Shown here: positions 17,269-25,454 of the stretch, in pieces
How the letters are laid out: every line of letters begins with the position of its first letter
How positions within the stretch are numbered: position 1 is the first letter of the stretch
From: Flagellimonas sp. 389
GTDB taxonomy: Bacteria > Bacteroidota > Bacteroidia > Flavobacteriales > Flavobacteriaceae
Assembly: GCF_018449435.1 (NCBI RefSeq)
Contig: NZ_JAHCMU010000007.1
Location: 62,001-126,000, forward strand
Length of the DNA stretch: 64,000 nucleotides
Direction of reading: 5' to 3'
Notes under the pieces: generated by a model
The model's input: only the letters and a program-made list of their open reading frames with translations
The model's database searches: none
What the model was told of the DNA's origin: nothing
Translations under genes and position numbers: made by a program

Positions 17269-19240
17269 ATGACAGGACCCGATTTAATTTGGCATTCAAC
17301 AATTTGTTCAACTGCAAATAGTTCACAATTTCTTCGAGGACTTCAGAATTATCCTCTATACTTCCTTCGGTGCGTTCTTGTAGTTTCTGAATTCTGTTTT
17401 TTATCAAATAGCAACGAAGCGTAAGAATGGTCTCCCCTACCAATTGCGCAATACCCTGCCCTTTATCTTTGGGATAGATATCTTTTCGGGCCCAATCATC
17501 CAGTTTATACTTTTCCTCTTCCATTAAAATCGAGGATACCTCGCTTACCATTTCTTGGTCCAGACTAGACAGAAAGGTGTTTACAGTAAACTCTTCTGTC
17601 TCATTTAAATTCTCAATGAGTCTATAATAAATACTTCTAAACTGTTCGTTCGTTAGTTCAATCTCATCTTCTTGAAGGTCTAAATATACTTTTTCATATA
17701 CCTTGGCCTCCGTAACCTCGGGTTCCAATACCAAGTCCCCTTTTTCATTCTCTTTAAGTACCAAATCTTCAAACTCTTGTTGCTGGCTCCCATAAAGAAG
17801 AAGCATTTCAATGATTTTTCGTTCCAATTCGTATTGAACATCTACCCGTTCTACGACCTGGTCATTTTTTACAACCTGAAAAGCTTTTTGTTCTTGCTTG
17901 AGTTTTTTGTTAGCATCTACAACTCCCTTTTTATCAATTTGCGCAAGGGTATTGTATAGCACTTCTTCAGATATCTGCATTATTTTTGCACACTCCTGAA
18001 TGTAGATTTCCTTTTTTATTTGGTCTGGTATCTTGCTGATGCTATTTACAATATCCCTGACGGTATCAGCACGTTTTATTGGGTCATTAGCAGCTTCTTC
18101 TGCCAATAGCGAGGTTTTGAACTGGATAAAATCCTTTGCGTTCTCTTCCAGATAAAGTACCAAGTCCTCATACGTATTGTTTTTGGCAAAACTATCAGGG
18201 TCTTCGCCTTCTGGAAAGGTACAGACCTTTACGTTCATCCCCTGTTCCAGAATTAAGTCAATTCCCCTAAGTGAAGCACGCAAACCAGCTGCATCACCAT
18301 CAAAAAGTACTGTAATATTTTTGGTAAGCCTGTTTATCAACCTAATCTGTTCTGGTGTCAATGCCGTACCACTGGAAGCCACTACGTTTTCGACCCCACG
18401 TTGGTACAATTGTATGACATCCGTATATCCCTCAACAAGAAAGCAGTTGTCTTCTTTGGCAATAGCCTGTTTGGCAAAGTAGATACCATAAAGCACTTTG
18501 CTCTTGTGATAGATATCGCTCTCTGGAGAGTTTAAATATTTAGCTGCTTTTTTATCATTGGTCAGAATTCGTCCGCCAAAGCCCAATACTCGTCCACTCA
18601 TGGAATGTATGGGAAACAGTACACGTCCTTTAAAACGGTCGAACTTTCTGGATTCACCACCTGTTTGCTCTTTAACAATGGTCAAACCTGTCTTTTCCAA
18701 GAATTCCAGTTGATATCCTTTATCCAATGCTGTTTTGGTAAATGCATCCCACTCATCCAAACCATATCCCAGACCAAATTTCTTTATGGTTTCATCGGTA
18801 AACCCCCGTTCTTTAAAATAGGTCAGTCCAATTGCTTTTCCTGGTTGAGATTCCCAAAGGATTTCCGAGAAATATTTTTGGGCGTATTCAGAAACCAGAT
18901 ACATACTTTCCCTTTCATTGGCTTGCTCTTTCTGCTCATTGGTTTGCTCCGTTTCCTCAATTTCTATATTGTACTTTTTGGCGAGATACTTTATTGCTTC
19001 AGGGTAGGTAAAATGTTCGTGTTCCATTAAAAAAGCCACCACATTACCGCCTTTCCCACTACTAAAATCCTTCCAAATCTGCTTAACGGGAGATACCATA
19101 AAACTTGGGGTTCGCTCATCAGAAAAAGGACTCAGTCCCTTAAAATTGGAACCCGCTTTCTTTAATTGCACAAAATCCCCAATTACCTCCTCTAAACGAG
19201 CAGTTTCATATACTTGATCTATGGTGGACTTAGAAATCAA
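17267..19240 (-). CDS. dnaG: DnaG primase lacking CHC2 zinc ligands
   Basis: Primase synthesising RNA primers at the replication fork. The N-terminal domain has the CHC2 fold sequence but the four zinc ligands are replaced (Ser37, Ser40, Asp58 and Ser61, in GLSPFSDERTPSF and WKDFSSGKGG). The catalytic core is intact: EGYTDVIQLY and the TOPRIM LFDGDAAG, with a DnaB-interacting C-terminal region. 657 residues is normal length. I recall other Flavobacteriia also lacking these cysteines, so this looks like a lineage trait rather than damage. Zinc-independent template recognition is an inference. Confidence 0.93.
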   Translation of the reverse strand: MISKSTIDQVYETARLEEVIGDFVQLKKAGSNFKGLSPFSDERTPSFMVSPVKQIWKDFSSGKGGNVVAFLMEHEHFTYPEAIKYLAKKYNIEIEETEQTNEQKEQANERESMYLVSEYAQKYFSEILWESQPGKAIGLTYFKERGFTDETIKKFGLGYGLDEWDAFTKTALDKGYQLEFLEKTGLTIVKEQTGGESRKFDRFKGRVLFPIHSMSGRVLGFGGRILTNDKKAAKYLNSPESDIYHKSKVLYGIYFAKQAIAKEDNCFLVEGYTDVIQLYQRGVENVVASSGTALTPEQIRLINRLTKNITVLFDGDAAGLRASLRGIDLILEQGMNVKVCTFPEGEDPDSFAKNNTYEDLVLYLEENAKDFIQFKTSLLAEEAANDPIKRADTVRDIVNSISKIPDQIKKEIYIQECAKIMQISEEVLYNTLAQIDKKGVVDANKKLKQEQKAFQVVKNDQVVERVDVQYELERKIIEMLLLYGSQQQEFEDLVLKENEKGDLVLEPEVTEAKVYEKVYLDLQEDEIELTNEQFRSIYYRLIENLNETEEFTVNTFLSSLDQEMVSEVSSILMEEEKYKLDDWARKDIYPKDKGQGIAQLVGETILTLRCYLIKNRIQKLQERTEGSIEDNSEVLEEIVNYLQLNKLLNAKLNRVLS

Positions 19241-19298
19241 TGCTTGAAATTAATTAGCCAGTAAAGGTAGCGAAAAAACAAAATTCTAGCTCAAAAGT

Positions 19299-19349
19299 GG
19301 CATCCGTCAACTGAAAAGGGGCATCCATCAAAACAACTCCTTGGATTTG
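19299..19349 (+). promoter_or_regulatory. Direct repeats before the DUF805 genes
   Basis: GGCATCCGTCAA (19299-19310) and GGCATCCATCAA (19320-19331) are 21 bases apart, two helical turns, followed by a near -7 element TGGATTTG (19342-19349; one mismatch to TAnnTTTG). The spacing resembles LytTR-type operators; the bound protein is unknown. The rest of 19241-19453 shows nothing else. Confidence 0.35.
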
Positions 19350-19453
19350 AATGGATTGAACTACCTTTTTCATGAAAATTGGAGTCCAGAAACCAAAAAA
19401 CGGGGCGGAACCGAAAAGCCATATGAGTAGGACAACCAACCAAATACACAGAT

Positions 19454-19819
19454 ATGAAATGGTATCTAAAAGCACTGAAACAATATGCAGATTTTAAAGG
19501 AAGGGCAAGAAGAAAGGAATATTGGATGTTTACCCTGTTCAATATAATTTTTGGCGGAATAGCCATGGCTTTGGATAATGTAACCGGTCTGGCAAAAATG
19601 GGAATTGGTCCAATCTATGGCCTATATGCCCTTGCCATGCTTATACCCAGCATTGCCGTTATCGTAAGACGCATGCATGATATTGGAAAAAAAGGATCTA
19701 TGCTCTTCGTGGCGTTGATTCCCGCAATTGGATCGCTTTGGTTGCTTATCCTTTTGGTAAAGGATGGTGAGCCCACTGAAAACGATTATGGGATCAATCC
19801 TAAACTGGCAACTGCTTAA
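19454..19819 (+). CDS. DUF805 membrane protein, copy 1
   Basis: 121-residue inner-membrane protein of the DUF805 family (YhaH-like): MKWYLKALKQYADFKGRARRKEYWMF, then hydrophobic segments and the conserved RRMHDIGKKG loop, ending GEPTENDYGINPK. Function is unknown throughout the family. The start is set by this typical family N-terminus. A paralogue follows 59 bases later. Confidence 0.85.
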   Translation: MKWYLKALKQYADFKGRARRKEYWMFTLFNIIFGGIAMALDNVTGLAKMGIGPIYGLYALAMLIPSIAVIVRRMHDIGKKGSMLFVALIPAIGSLWLLILLVKDGEPTENDYGINPKLATA

Positions 19820-19878
19820 TCGATTCATGCATCAACCTCTCTCCCTCCTTTTGCAACACAACCCTAAAACAACAGGAA

Positions 19879-20247
19879 ATGGAATGGTATTTACAAGTTC
19901 TAAAAAACTACGCCAATTTTAAAGGTAGGGCCCGTAGGGCAGAATATTGGATGTTTACTTTGTTCTGCTTGTTCTTCAGCCTGTTTGCAATTGCATTGGA
20001 CAACGTTTTTGAGATTACCATTGCAAATATCGGTTTTGGCCCACTTTATACAGTATATGCCCTAGTGGTTTTTCTCCCTGCCCTTTCAGCTACGGTAAGA
20101 CGTTTACATGATGTTGGCAAAAGTGGTTGGACCCTTCTGATCCTATTTATTCCTATTGTTGGGGTGCTTTGGGTTTTTATCCAACTTATCGAAAACGGTA
20201 TTATGGAAGAAAACCAATATGGTCCATGTCCTAAAAAAGATGTTTAA
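19879..20247 (+). CDS. DUF805 membrane protein, copy 2
   Basis: 122-residue paralogue of the gene before it, sharing MEWYLQVLKNYANFKGRARRAEYWMF, the RRLHDVGKSG loop and the ENQYGPCPK end. Adjacent and alike in length, so a tandem duplication, though well diverged. Probably co-transcribed with copy 1. Confidence 0.85.
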   Translation: MEWYLQVLKNYANFKGRARRAEYWMFTLFCLFFSLFAIALDNVFEITIANIGFGPLYTVYALVVFLPALSATVRRLHDVGKSGWTLLILFIPIVGVLWVFIQLIENGIMEENQYGPCPKKDV

Positions 20248-20300
20248 ACCATCAAGTGCCCAAATAATTTGGAAAAGTATTAATTTCACTTAAAAATAAG

Positions 20301-20542
20301 ATGATCCTCTTTTTCGGAATCAGACTGGCAAAAAAGAAACTAAAAGTTTACAAAATGTCGTTTGTCCGTATTGTTCCCAAACTGGAACTCTGATGGGAAC
20401 CTCACAAGCTAACTATATTCACTTATTTTGGATTCCAATTTTTAAAATTGGTACATCTCGCTACGCTGAATGCACACATTGCAAACGCACTTGTTGCAAA
20501 GAAGAATTCACCCCTGAAATGGAAAGGGCTTCGCAATCTTAA
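20301..20542 (+). pseudogene. Small zinc-ribbon protein gene broken by a one-base frameshift
   Basis: The ATG at 20301 opens a frame encoding MILFFGIRLAKKKLKVYK and stops at 20391-20393. In the next frame, from about 20354 to the TAA at 20540-20542, the sequence continues NVVCPYCSQTG...HLFWIPIFK...YAECTHCKRTCCKEEFTPEM. Two CxxC pairs and the FWIPIF core match a conserved ~80-residue zinc-ribbon family of Bacteroidota whose members begin MILFFGTR (recollection). One extra A in the A-run at 20352-20355 would join the two parts. It is a recent pseudogene, a sequencing error, or a -1 slippage site. Follows the DUF805 pair. Confidence 0.75.
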
Positions 20543-20560
20543 AACCATGGGACATAGGGA

Positions 20561-20593
20561 GCGCAGTCGAGACATGAAACCATTCGACTGCGC
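20561..20593. repeat. Inverted repeat GCGCAGTCGA / TCGACTGCGC
   Basis: Perfect 10-base arms (20561-20570 and 20584-20593) around a 13-base loop, between the zinc-ribbon remnant and the barrel gene stop. Related fragments (CTACTGCGCTCAGCAC near 36050, CCCTTCGACTAG near 39017) lie in other spacers, so this looks like a member of a dispersed intergenic repeat family. It could double as a transcription barrier for the convergent genes. Confidence 0.6.
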
Positions 20594-20609
20594 CAGAACT
20601 ATATTTTGG

Positions 20610-21680
20610 TCATAAATCAAACCGAAGGCCCAAAGAAATATTATTCTGTTCTACCGCTGCATTTTTAAATATGGGATTTAAATCATACTTGGCATACAAT
20701 TGTATGTCATCAAAACCTACATAGGCACTTAATCCATATATTAAATCATTGGTATTATAATCTCTTTTAAGCTTATCCTTAACATCCTCTCCGTTTCGAT
20801 TGTATTTTAACTTTTGGCGTGTTCCTAGATTAAATCCACCATAGCCGCCTATCCCTATGCGGAGCTTATTTTCGATGGAGTATCGAACACTTTTCTCAGT
20901 TTCACGGAAACGCGAAGGCCCAAACTCAAAATGTATGGGAAATACAAGGTTATCCATTCGCAACTTGGATTTATCCAAATCAAATTCAAATTCTTCTAAA
21001 GTGGTTTGATTTCCATTTTGGACAAAAATCTGATTGTTATCAGGCTTCAATCCATTAAATTGAAACGAGAAACCATAGTGAAAGCGCAACCAATTGGACC
21101 TTGGAAAAACCCGGGTTCGCCATTGCCATCCCATTTCAAAAAAACGACTACCTCCAATTTTATAGGGAGAATCATTTAGGGATTGCCCCTCGATTATGGC
21201 ATTATTGAATCCAATGGCAAACACAAAATCCGAATAAGTTTTGCGGTCATATTTAATATCTTTTTTCCATTTTCGGGAGTTGAACAAAAAAGCTGGTTCG
21301 CCATCAATATTTATAGAAATACCCACACGATCACCATCAATGGAATCCATCTCTATTGCTGTTAGGGTATTGCCTTCATTCCGTTCCAAAAGCAGAATTT
21401 GATTGTTTACGATACTTAGTCTGTTTTCTATGTTCAGTGCTCTTTTTTTTGCGGCTTCCTCTTTTAAAATTCTTGCCTCTTCCCTGTTGATATTCCCGTT
21501 CTTTAGACGTTTATTAATTTCTTCAACTTCAAATTTTAGCGCTTCTTTCTCTTGCAGTGCAATCTTTTCTTTTCGTGCTTTTAAAGCCTCAATTTTCAAT
21601 TCATATCGTTCCTGCCCAAAAGCATGCTGGGAAAGTAATGATAGTACTAATGCGGCTAAATACAGTGTAATTGTTCTCAT
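20610..21680 (-). CDS. Outer-membrane beta-barrel protein with N-terminal coiled coil
   Basis: From the ATG at 21680 (MRTITLYLAALVLSLLS...AFG-Q) there is a clear signal peptide; the frame is open 39 bases upstream without adding sense. A charged, heptad-rich segment (about residues 15-95 of the mature part, EALKARKEKIALQEKEALKF) is followed by a ~230-residue C-terminal part of alternating strands ending in LGLRFDL, with a terminal aromatic/hydrophobic strand typical of barrels. Third gene of the sigma/membrane-protein/barrel set, so perhaps the regulated product. Specific function unknown. Confidence 0.7.
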   Translation of the reverse strand: MRTITLYLAALVLSLLSQHAFGQERYELKIEALKARKEKIALQEKEALKFEVEEINKRLKNGNINREEARILKEEAAKKRALNIENRLSIVNNQILLLERNEGNTLTAIEMDSIDGDRVGISINIDGEPAFLFNSRKWKKDIKYDRKTYSDFVFAIGFNNAIIEGQSLNDSPYKIGGSRFFEMGWQWRTRVFPRSNWLRFHYGFSFQFNGLKPDNNQIFVQNGNQTTLEEFEFDLDKSKLRMDNLVFPIHFEFGPSRFRETEKSVRYSIENKLRIGIGGYGGFNLGTRQKLKYNRNGEDVKDKLKRDYNTNDLIYGLSAYVGFDDIQLYAKYDLNPIFKNAAVEQNNISLGLRFDL

Positions 21681-21774
21681 GATTGTTGATGGATTTTTAC
21701 ACCCTTCCAACCTCCCCAATCAATGTATGATTGAAAGGGGAAAACTAGAAAAGGTCTTTTGATTGATGAATATT

Positions 21775-22503
21775 TTAATTGTTCCTATCGGCGACCGCAG
21801 TGCGTAATTTAAAGTACCCTTCTTTGAGCACATCAAAAATTTGGTCTCTAAATGTACCATCGAGCTCATCCTCTACTTCAGTAAGCAAGGCCATGGCATC
21901 AATGGTTCCGTCTTCTGCAAATAGTTGTTCCGAAAGAATCTGTCTTTGCGCGGTTCTTAAAAGCGAATCTATTTCTTCATCGCTAACCTCAGTATTTATG
22001 GTTTCCAAATATGTTACGCGATCAACGACTTCGTTTATTTTTTGTGCTATTAGGCTGTTCGATTTTTCTAAAAAACTATCTTGAAGGGAGTTTTTGAAAA
22101 TATCTTCCGTAGCTTTTATTTCTTCTCGCGATACGGAAATTCTTGTTTGTTTTAACGGTTGATTGTCTGCCTTTTTGTCAACTACAGCTATCACTTCAGA
22201 CTTTTCCAATTGGATTTTCTGGAAACTTTTATTTTCTTTTTCAGATGGAACGACCATTTCTGTAGTGTTAGTCTCTTTCACTATTTGAATTTGATGTTTA
22301 TCAGGTTCTTCTGAATTTAAAAAGAACAGTGACATCAAAAGAATACCTATTAAACTTGCAGCCACAACATATGGATACCACACTTTTCGCTTCGCCTTTT
22401 TATCAACGGTTATCTGCGAAGAAATTTTGTTCCATGCTTGTGGTGAAGGGGAGATTTTCCGCTCTTCTAATTTTTCCTTGATATGTTTTTCCAATTTACC
22501 CAT
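21775..22503 (-). CDS. Single-pass membrane protein next to ECF sigma factor, possible anti-sigma
   Basis: 242 residues: cytoplasmic N-terminus (MGKLEKHIKEKLEERKISPSPQAWNKI), one membrane helix at about 43-61 (PYVVAASLIGILLMSLFFL) and a long polar periplasmic part. The gene follows the sigma factor by 9 bases. This size, topology and position fit the anti-sigma or sigma-associated proteins commonly encoded after ECF factors in Bacteroidota, but no ASD/ZAS motif (HxxxCxxC) is visible, so the role is inferred from context only. Confidence 0.6.
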   Translation of the reverse strand: MGKLEKHIKEKLEERKISPSPQAWNKISSQITVDKKAKRKVWYPYVVAASLIGILLMSLFFLNSEEPDKHQIQIVKETNTTEMVVPSEKENKSFQKIQLEKSEVIAVVDKKADNQPLKQTRISVSREEIKATEDIFKNSLQDSFLEKSNSLIAQKINEVVDRVTYLETINTEVSDEEIDSLLRTAQRQILSEQLFAEDGTIDAMALLTEVEDELDGTFRDQIFDVLKEGYFKLRTAVADRNN

Positions 22504-22512
22504 AACTCTTTT

Positions 22513-23082
22513 TTAATCACCAGACTTTGCTTTAGGTGACATCCCTTTTAAAGTCAAACCATCCTGAAGCATTTTTCTGGCCTTGAACAACTGTGATTTA
22601 GAAGTGCCAACGCTAATTCCCAGCATCTCCGAAATCTCATGATGCTTGTACCCTTCTATGGCATTTAATAAAAAAACCATTTTATAGCCTTCTGGAAGTT
22701 TATCTATCAATTGTTGTACATATTCAACATCTAACAGTGAGGTTTCATTATCCAGTTCTTTGTCTTTTTGCTCATAAACCTCATCATCATAAACTACAAA
22801 CTGTCTTTTGCGGAGATAAGAAATACTCTCCCTAACCATAATCTTTCTAACCCACCCTTCAAAACTCCCTTTATGTTGAAAAGAGTCCAAATTTTGAAAA
22901 ACTTTTACAAATCCTTTGATCATGGTATCCTCGGCAAACTGTAGATCTTTAACATACTGTCTGCAAATACCTAACATTTTTGGTGCATGCTTATCGTACA
23001 TAAACTTCTGTGCTTGTGGGTTTCCAGCACTTGCTTTCTTTATCAAAAGCTTCTCATCAGTATACAAAGAGATAATCTTCAA
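22513..23082 (-). CDS. ECF-type RNA polymerase sigma factor
   Basis: 189 residues with sigma-70 regions 2 (HAPKMLGICRQYVKDLQFAEDTMIKGFVKVF) and 4 (LPEGYKMVFLLNAIEGYKHHEISEMLGISVGTSKSQLFKARKML). Regions 1.1 and 3 are missing, as in extracytoplasmic-function factors. The frame starts at TTG (23082-23080), which matches the expected KIISLYTDEKLL N-terminus. It leads an apparent operon with the membrane protein and barrel gene downstream. The regulon is unknown. Confidence 0.9.
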   Translation of the reverse strand: MKIISLYTDEKLLIKKASAGNPQAQKFMYDKHAPKMLGICRQYVKDLQFAEDTMIKGFVKVFQNLDSFQHKGSFEGWVRKIMVRESISYLRKRQFVVYDDEVYEQKDKELDNETSLLDVEYVQQLIDKLPEGYKMVFLLNAIEGYKHHEISEMLGISVGTSKSQLFKARKMLQDGLTLKGMSPKAKSGD

Positions 23083-23159
23083 AAGTGGTTGTCGGTTTGT
23101 TTTCTATAAAGATAGACGCACCATTTTTTAAAAAGGTTGCCCAGTGAAGTGTTTTTTTC

Positions 23160-23181
23160 TAAATATTTCTAGAAATATTTA
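23160..23181. promoter_or_regulatory. Perfect 22-base palindrome upstream of the sigma gene
   Basis: Arms TAAATATTTCT and AGAAATATTTA, without spacer. It lies 78 bases upstream of the sigma start codon and 36 bases past the polyprenyl synthase stop. A dimeric regulator site is possible; no T-run follows on the minus strand, so it is a poor terminator. Confidence 0.4.
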
Positions 23182-23217
23182 AAATGAAGCCATATCAATA
23201 TAGAATGAATCAGTGTT

Positions 23218-24195
23218 TTACTTGTTGCGATCTACCACATAATTTACCATAAGGGTCAGTGCGTCTTTATACTCAGAATCTGGATAGTTATCCAATAAGG
23301 CCAGAGCCTCGTCTTTAAAGGAAAGCATTTTTGTTATCGCATAATCAAGTCCACCCTTATCCTTCACATAGGCAATTACTTCCCTAACTCTTTTTTTATC
23401 CTTGTTATGGTTTTTAATAGAATTGACCAGCCAGCGTTTTTTGGTTTCATCGCTATTGTTCAATGCATAAATCAAAGGAAGCGTCATTTTCTGCTCCTTA
23501 ATGTCAATACCTGTTGGCTTTCCTATTTTTTCTGAGCCATAATCAAATAGGTCATCCTTGATTTGGAATGCCATACCACAAAGCTCCCCAAACTTCCTAA
23601 AAGTTTCCACATGCTCTGAATCTGGCTTTACGGAACATGCACCCATACTGCAACAGGCAGCGATTAGGGTAGCTGTTTTTTGACGTATAATTTCATAGTA
23701 GACCTCTTCGGTAATATCCAAAAGTCGGGCTTTTTCAATCTGAAGCAATTCTCCTTCGCTCATATCCCTGACCGCATTGGAAATGATATGCAAGAGATCA
23801 TAATCTTTATTCTCTAACGCTACTAAAACTCCCTTTGAGAAAAGAAAATCACCGACCAAAACCGCTATTTTATTTTTCCAAAGTGCATTTATCGAAAAGA
23901 ACCCTCTTCTTTTATGGCTATCATCTACAACATCATCATGAACAAGGCTTGCCGTATGTATGAGCTCAATGATGGACGCACCACAGTACGTACGGTCATT
24001 AATGGAACCATCATTAATTAATTTGGCAGTAAGAAAAACGAACATGGGACGCATTTGCTTACCCTTTCTATTTACGATGTAGTATGTAATTCGATTGAAC
24101 AAAGCAACTTTAGAAGACATGGACTTTAAGAACTTTTCTTCGAAAAGTTCCATTTCCCGTTCAATCGGTTCCCTAATTTGCGAAACTACTTTCAA
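23218..24195 (-). CDS. Trans-polyprenyl diphosphate synthase
   Basis: Chain-elongating isoprenyl transferase (IspA/IspB fold), probably making the menaquinone side chain. First Asp-rich motif HDDVVDDSHKRRG and second DDLFDYG are both intact, with KGKQMRPMFVF near the N-terminus. 325 residues fits the long-chain class. The frame begins at TTG (24195-24193), which gives the family-like N-terminus KVVSQIREPIEREMELF. Last gene of the minus-strand run after rlmN, with a 138-base gap. Confidence 0.9.
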   Translation of the reverse strand: MKVVSQIREPIEREMELFEEKFLKSMSSKVALFNRITYYIVNRKGKQMRPMFVFLTAKLINDGSINDRTYCGASIIELIHTASLVHDDVVDDSHKRRGFFSINALWKNKIAVLVGDFLFSKGVLVALENKDYDLLHIISNAVRDMSEGELLQIEKARLLDITEEVYYEIIRQKTATLIAACCSMGACSVKPDSEHVETFRKFGELCGMAFQIKDDLFDYGSEKIGKPTGIDIKEQKMTLPLIYALNNSDETKKRWLVNSIKNHNKDKKRVREVIAYVKDKGGLDYAITKMLSFKDEALALLDNYPDSEYKDALTLMVNYVVDRNK

Positions 24196-24333
24196 TATAG
24201 TCGTGCTTTGATAAATTCGGTTTTTAAAACGTTAAAAGTAGGGAAAATGACAGAGTTCGTCGATGGAAGCACAAACTTTTAAGACGGTTTTACAAAACGT
24301 TCGCTAATCTGTATCAAAACGAGGGTATAGTTA

Positions 24334-25374
24334 TCAACTTTTATTCGCCAATTGGCCGCAAGCGGCATCGATATCTTTTCCACGAGACCTTCTTACGGTA
24401 ACGGTTATGCCATTTCTTTCTAAAGTGTTCTTGTACATAGCTATCGCTGCATTGGAAGCTTGCTGGAATTCTCCATCATCTATGGGATTGTACTCTATCA
24501 AATTAACTTTTGAAGGTGCGAACTTGCAAAATTTGACCAGAGCTTCCACAGCATCTTTTGTATCGTTGATGCCTTCCCAAACAACATATTCATAGGTTAT
24601 CCTATTTTTGGTTTTATTGTACCAATATTCTAGGGATTCTCTCAAATCCTTTAATGGAAACGTAGCATTGAACGGCATAATGGAGGTACGAACTTCATCT
24701 ATCGCTGAATGTAGGGAAACGGCCAGACCAAATTTCACTTCTTCATCCGCCATCTTCTTTATCATTTTAGGAACACCCGAGGTAGAAACAATGATTCGTT
24801 TTGGTGACATTCCCAATCCTTCTGGGGACGTTATTTTATCGATGGCCTTAAGCACATTGTTATAATTCATCAAGGGTTCTCCCATACCCATAAAAACAAT
24901 GTTGCTAAGTGGTCTATCAAAATATAATCGGCTTTCATTATCAATCGCGACTACTTGGTCATAAATCTCATCTGGATTTAAGTTGCGCATTCGTTTTAAA
25001 CGGGAAGTAGCACAAAATCTACAGTCCAAACTACATCCTACCTGACTTGATACGCATGCAGTAGTTCTGGTATCTGTAGGAATAAGAACGGATTCTACCA
25101 CTAAATCATCATGTAGCCTTACGGCGTTTTTAATGGTACCATCTGAACTACGCTGCATTTGATCTACCTTGATATGGTTGATCACGAAGTTCTCTTCCAA
25201 CATGCTTCGGGTTTCCTTAGAGATATTGGTCATGGCATCAAAAGAATGTGCAGACTTTTGCCATAGCCATTCATACACCTGGTTACCGCGAAACGCTTTA
25301 TCGCCATGGTCTGCAAAAAAAGCCCTTAGCTGTTCTTTCGTGAGTGCTCTTATATCCTTCTTTTTGATTTCCAT
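24334..25374 (-). CDS. rlmN: RlmN, 23S rRNA A2503 / tRNA A37 C2-methyltransferase
   Basis: Radical-SAM methyltransferase acting on 23S rRNA A2503 and some tRNAs. The cluster-binding CSLDCRFC (CxxxCxxC) is present, as are GMGEPLMNY, the SLHSA region and the essential C-terminal Cys in DAACGQLA. 346 residues is typical. It follows queA after a strong terminator, so it likely has its own promoter. Confidence 0.95.
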   Translation of the reverse strand: MEIKKKDIRALTKEQLRAFFADHGDKAFRGNQVYEWLWQKSAHSFDAMTNISKETRSMLEENFVINHIKVDQMQRSSDGTIKNAVRLHDDLVVESVLIPTDTRTTACVSSQVGCSLDCRFCATSRLKRMRNLNPDEIYDQVVAIDNESRLYFDRPLSNIVFMGMGEPLMNYNNVLKAIDKITSPEGLGMSPKRIIVSTSGVPKMIKKMADEEVKFGLAVSLHSAIDEVRTSIMPFNATFPLKDLRESLEYWYNKTKNRITYEYVVWEGINDTKDAVEALVKFCKFAPSKVNLIEYNPIDDGEFQQASNAAIAMYKNTLERNGITVTVRRSRGKDIDAACGQLANKS

Positions 25375-25391
25375 AAGCTAAAGATAGTCAA

Positions 25392-25432
25392 GAAAAAATC
25401 CCACTTGTTCATAGAAACTAAACAAGTGGGAT
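25392..25432 (-). terminator. Strong terminator after queA
   Basis: Twelve-base perfect stem ATCCCACTTGTT / AACAAGTGGGAT with an 11-base loop, followed on the minus strand by TTTTTT (25397-25392). It closes the queA transcript 22 bases after the queA stop. Confidence 0.85.
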
Positions 25433-25454
25433 CAATGTATATTCTTATTTATTC

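Noticed and set aside
19254..19566. Minus-strand reading frames opposite the first DUF805 gene
   Set aside because: They overlap a well-supported gene or its promoter region and show no family resemblance.
23160..23181. Palindrome as terminator of the polyprenyl synthase gene
   Set aside because: The stem is AT-only with no loop, and the minus strand continues with A rather than T.
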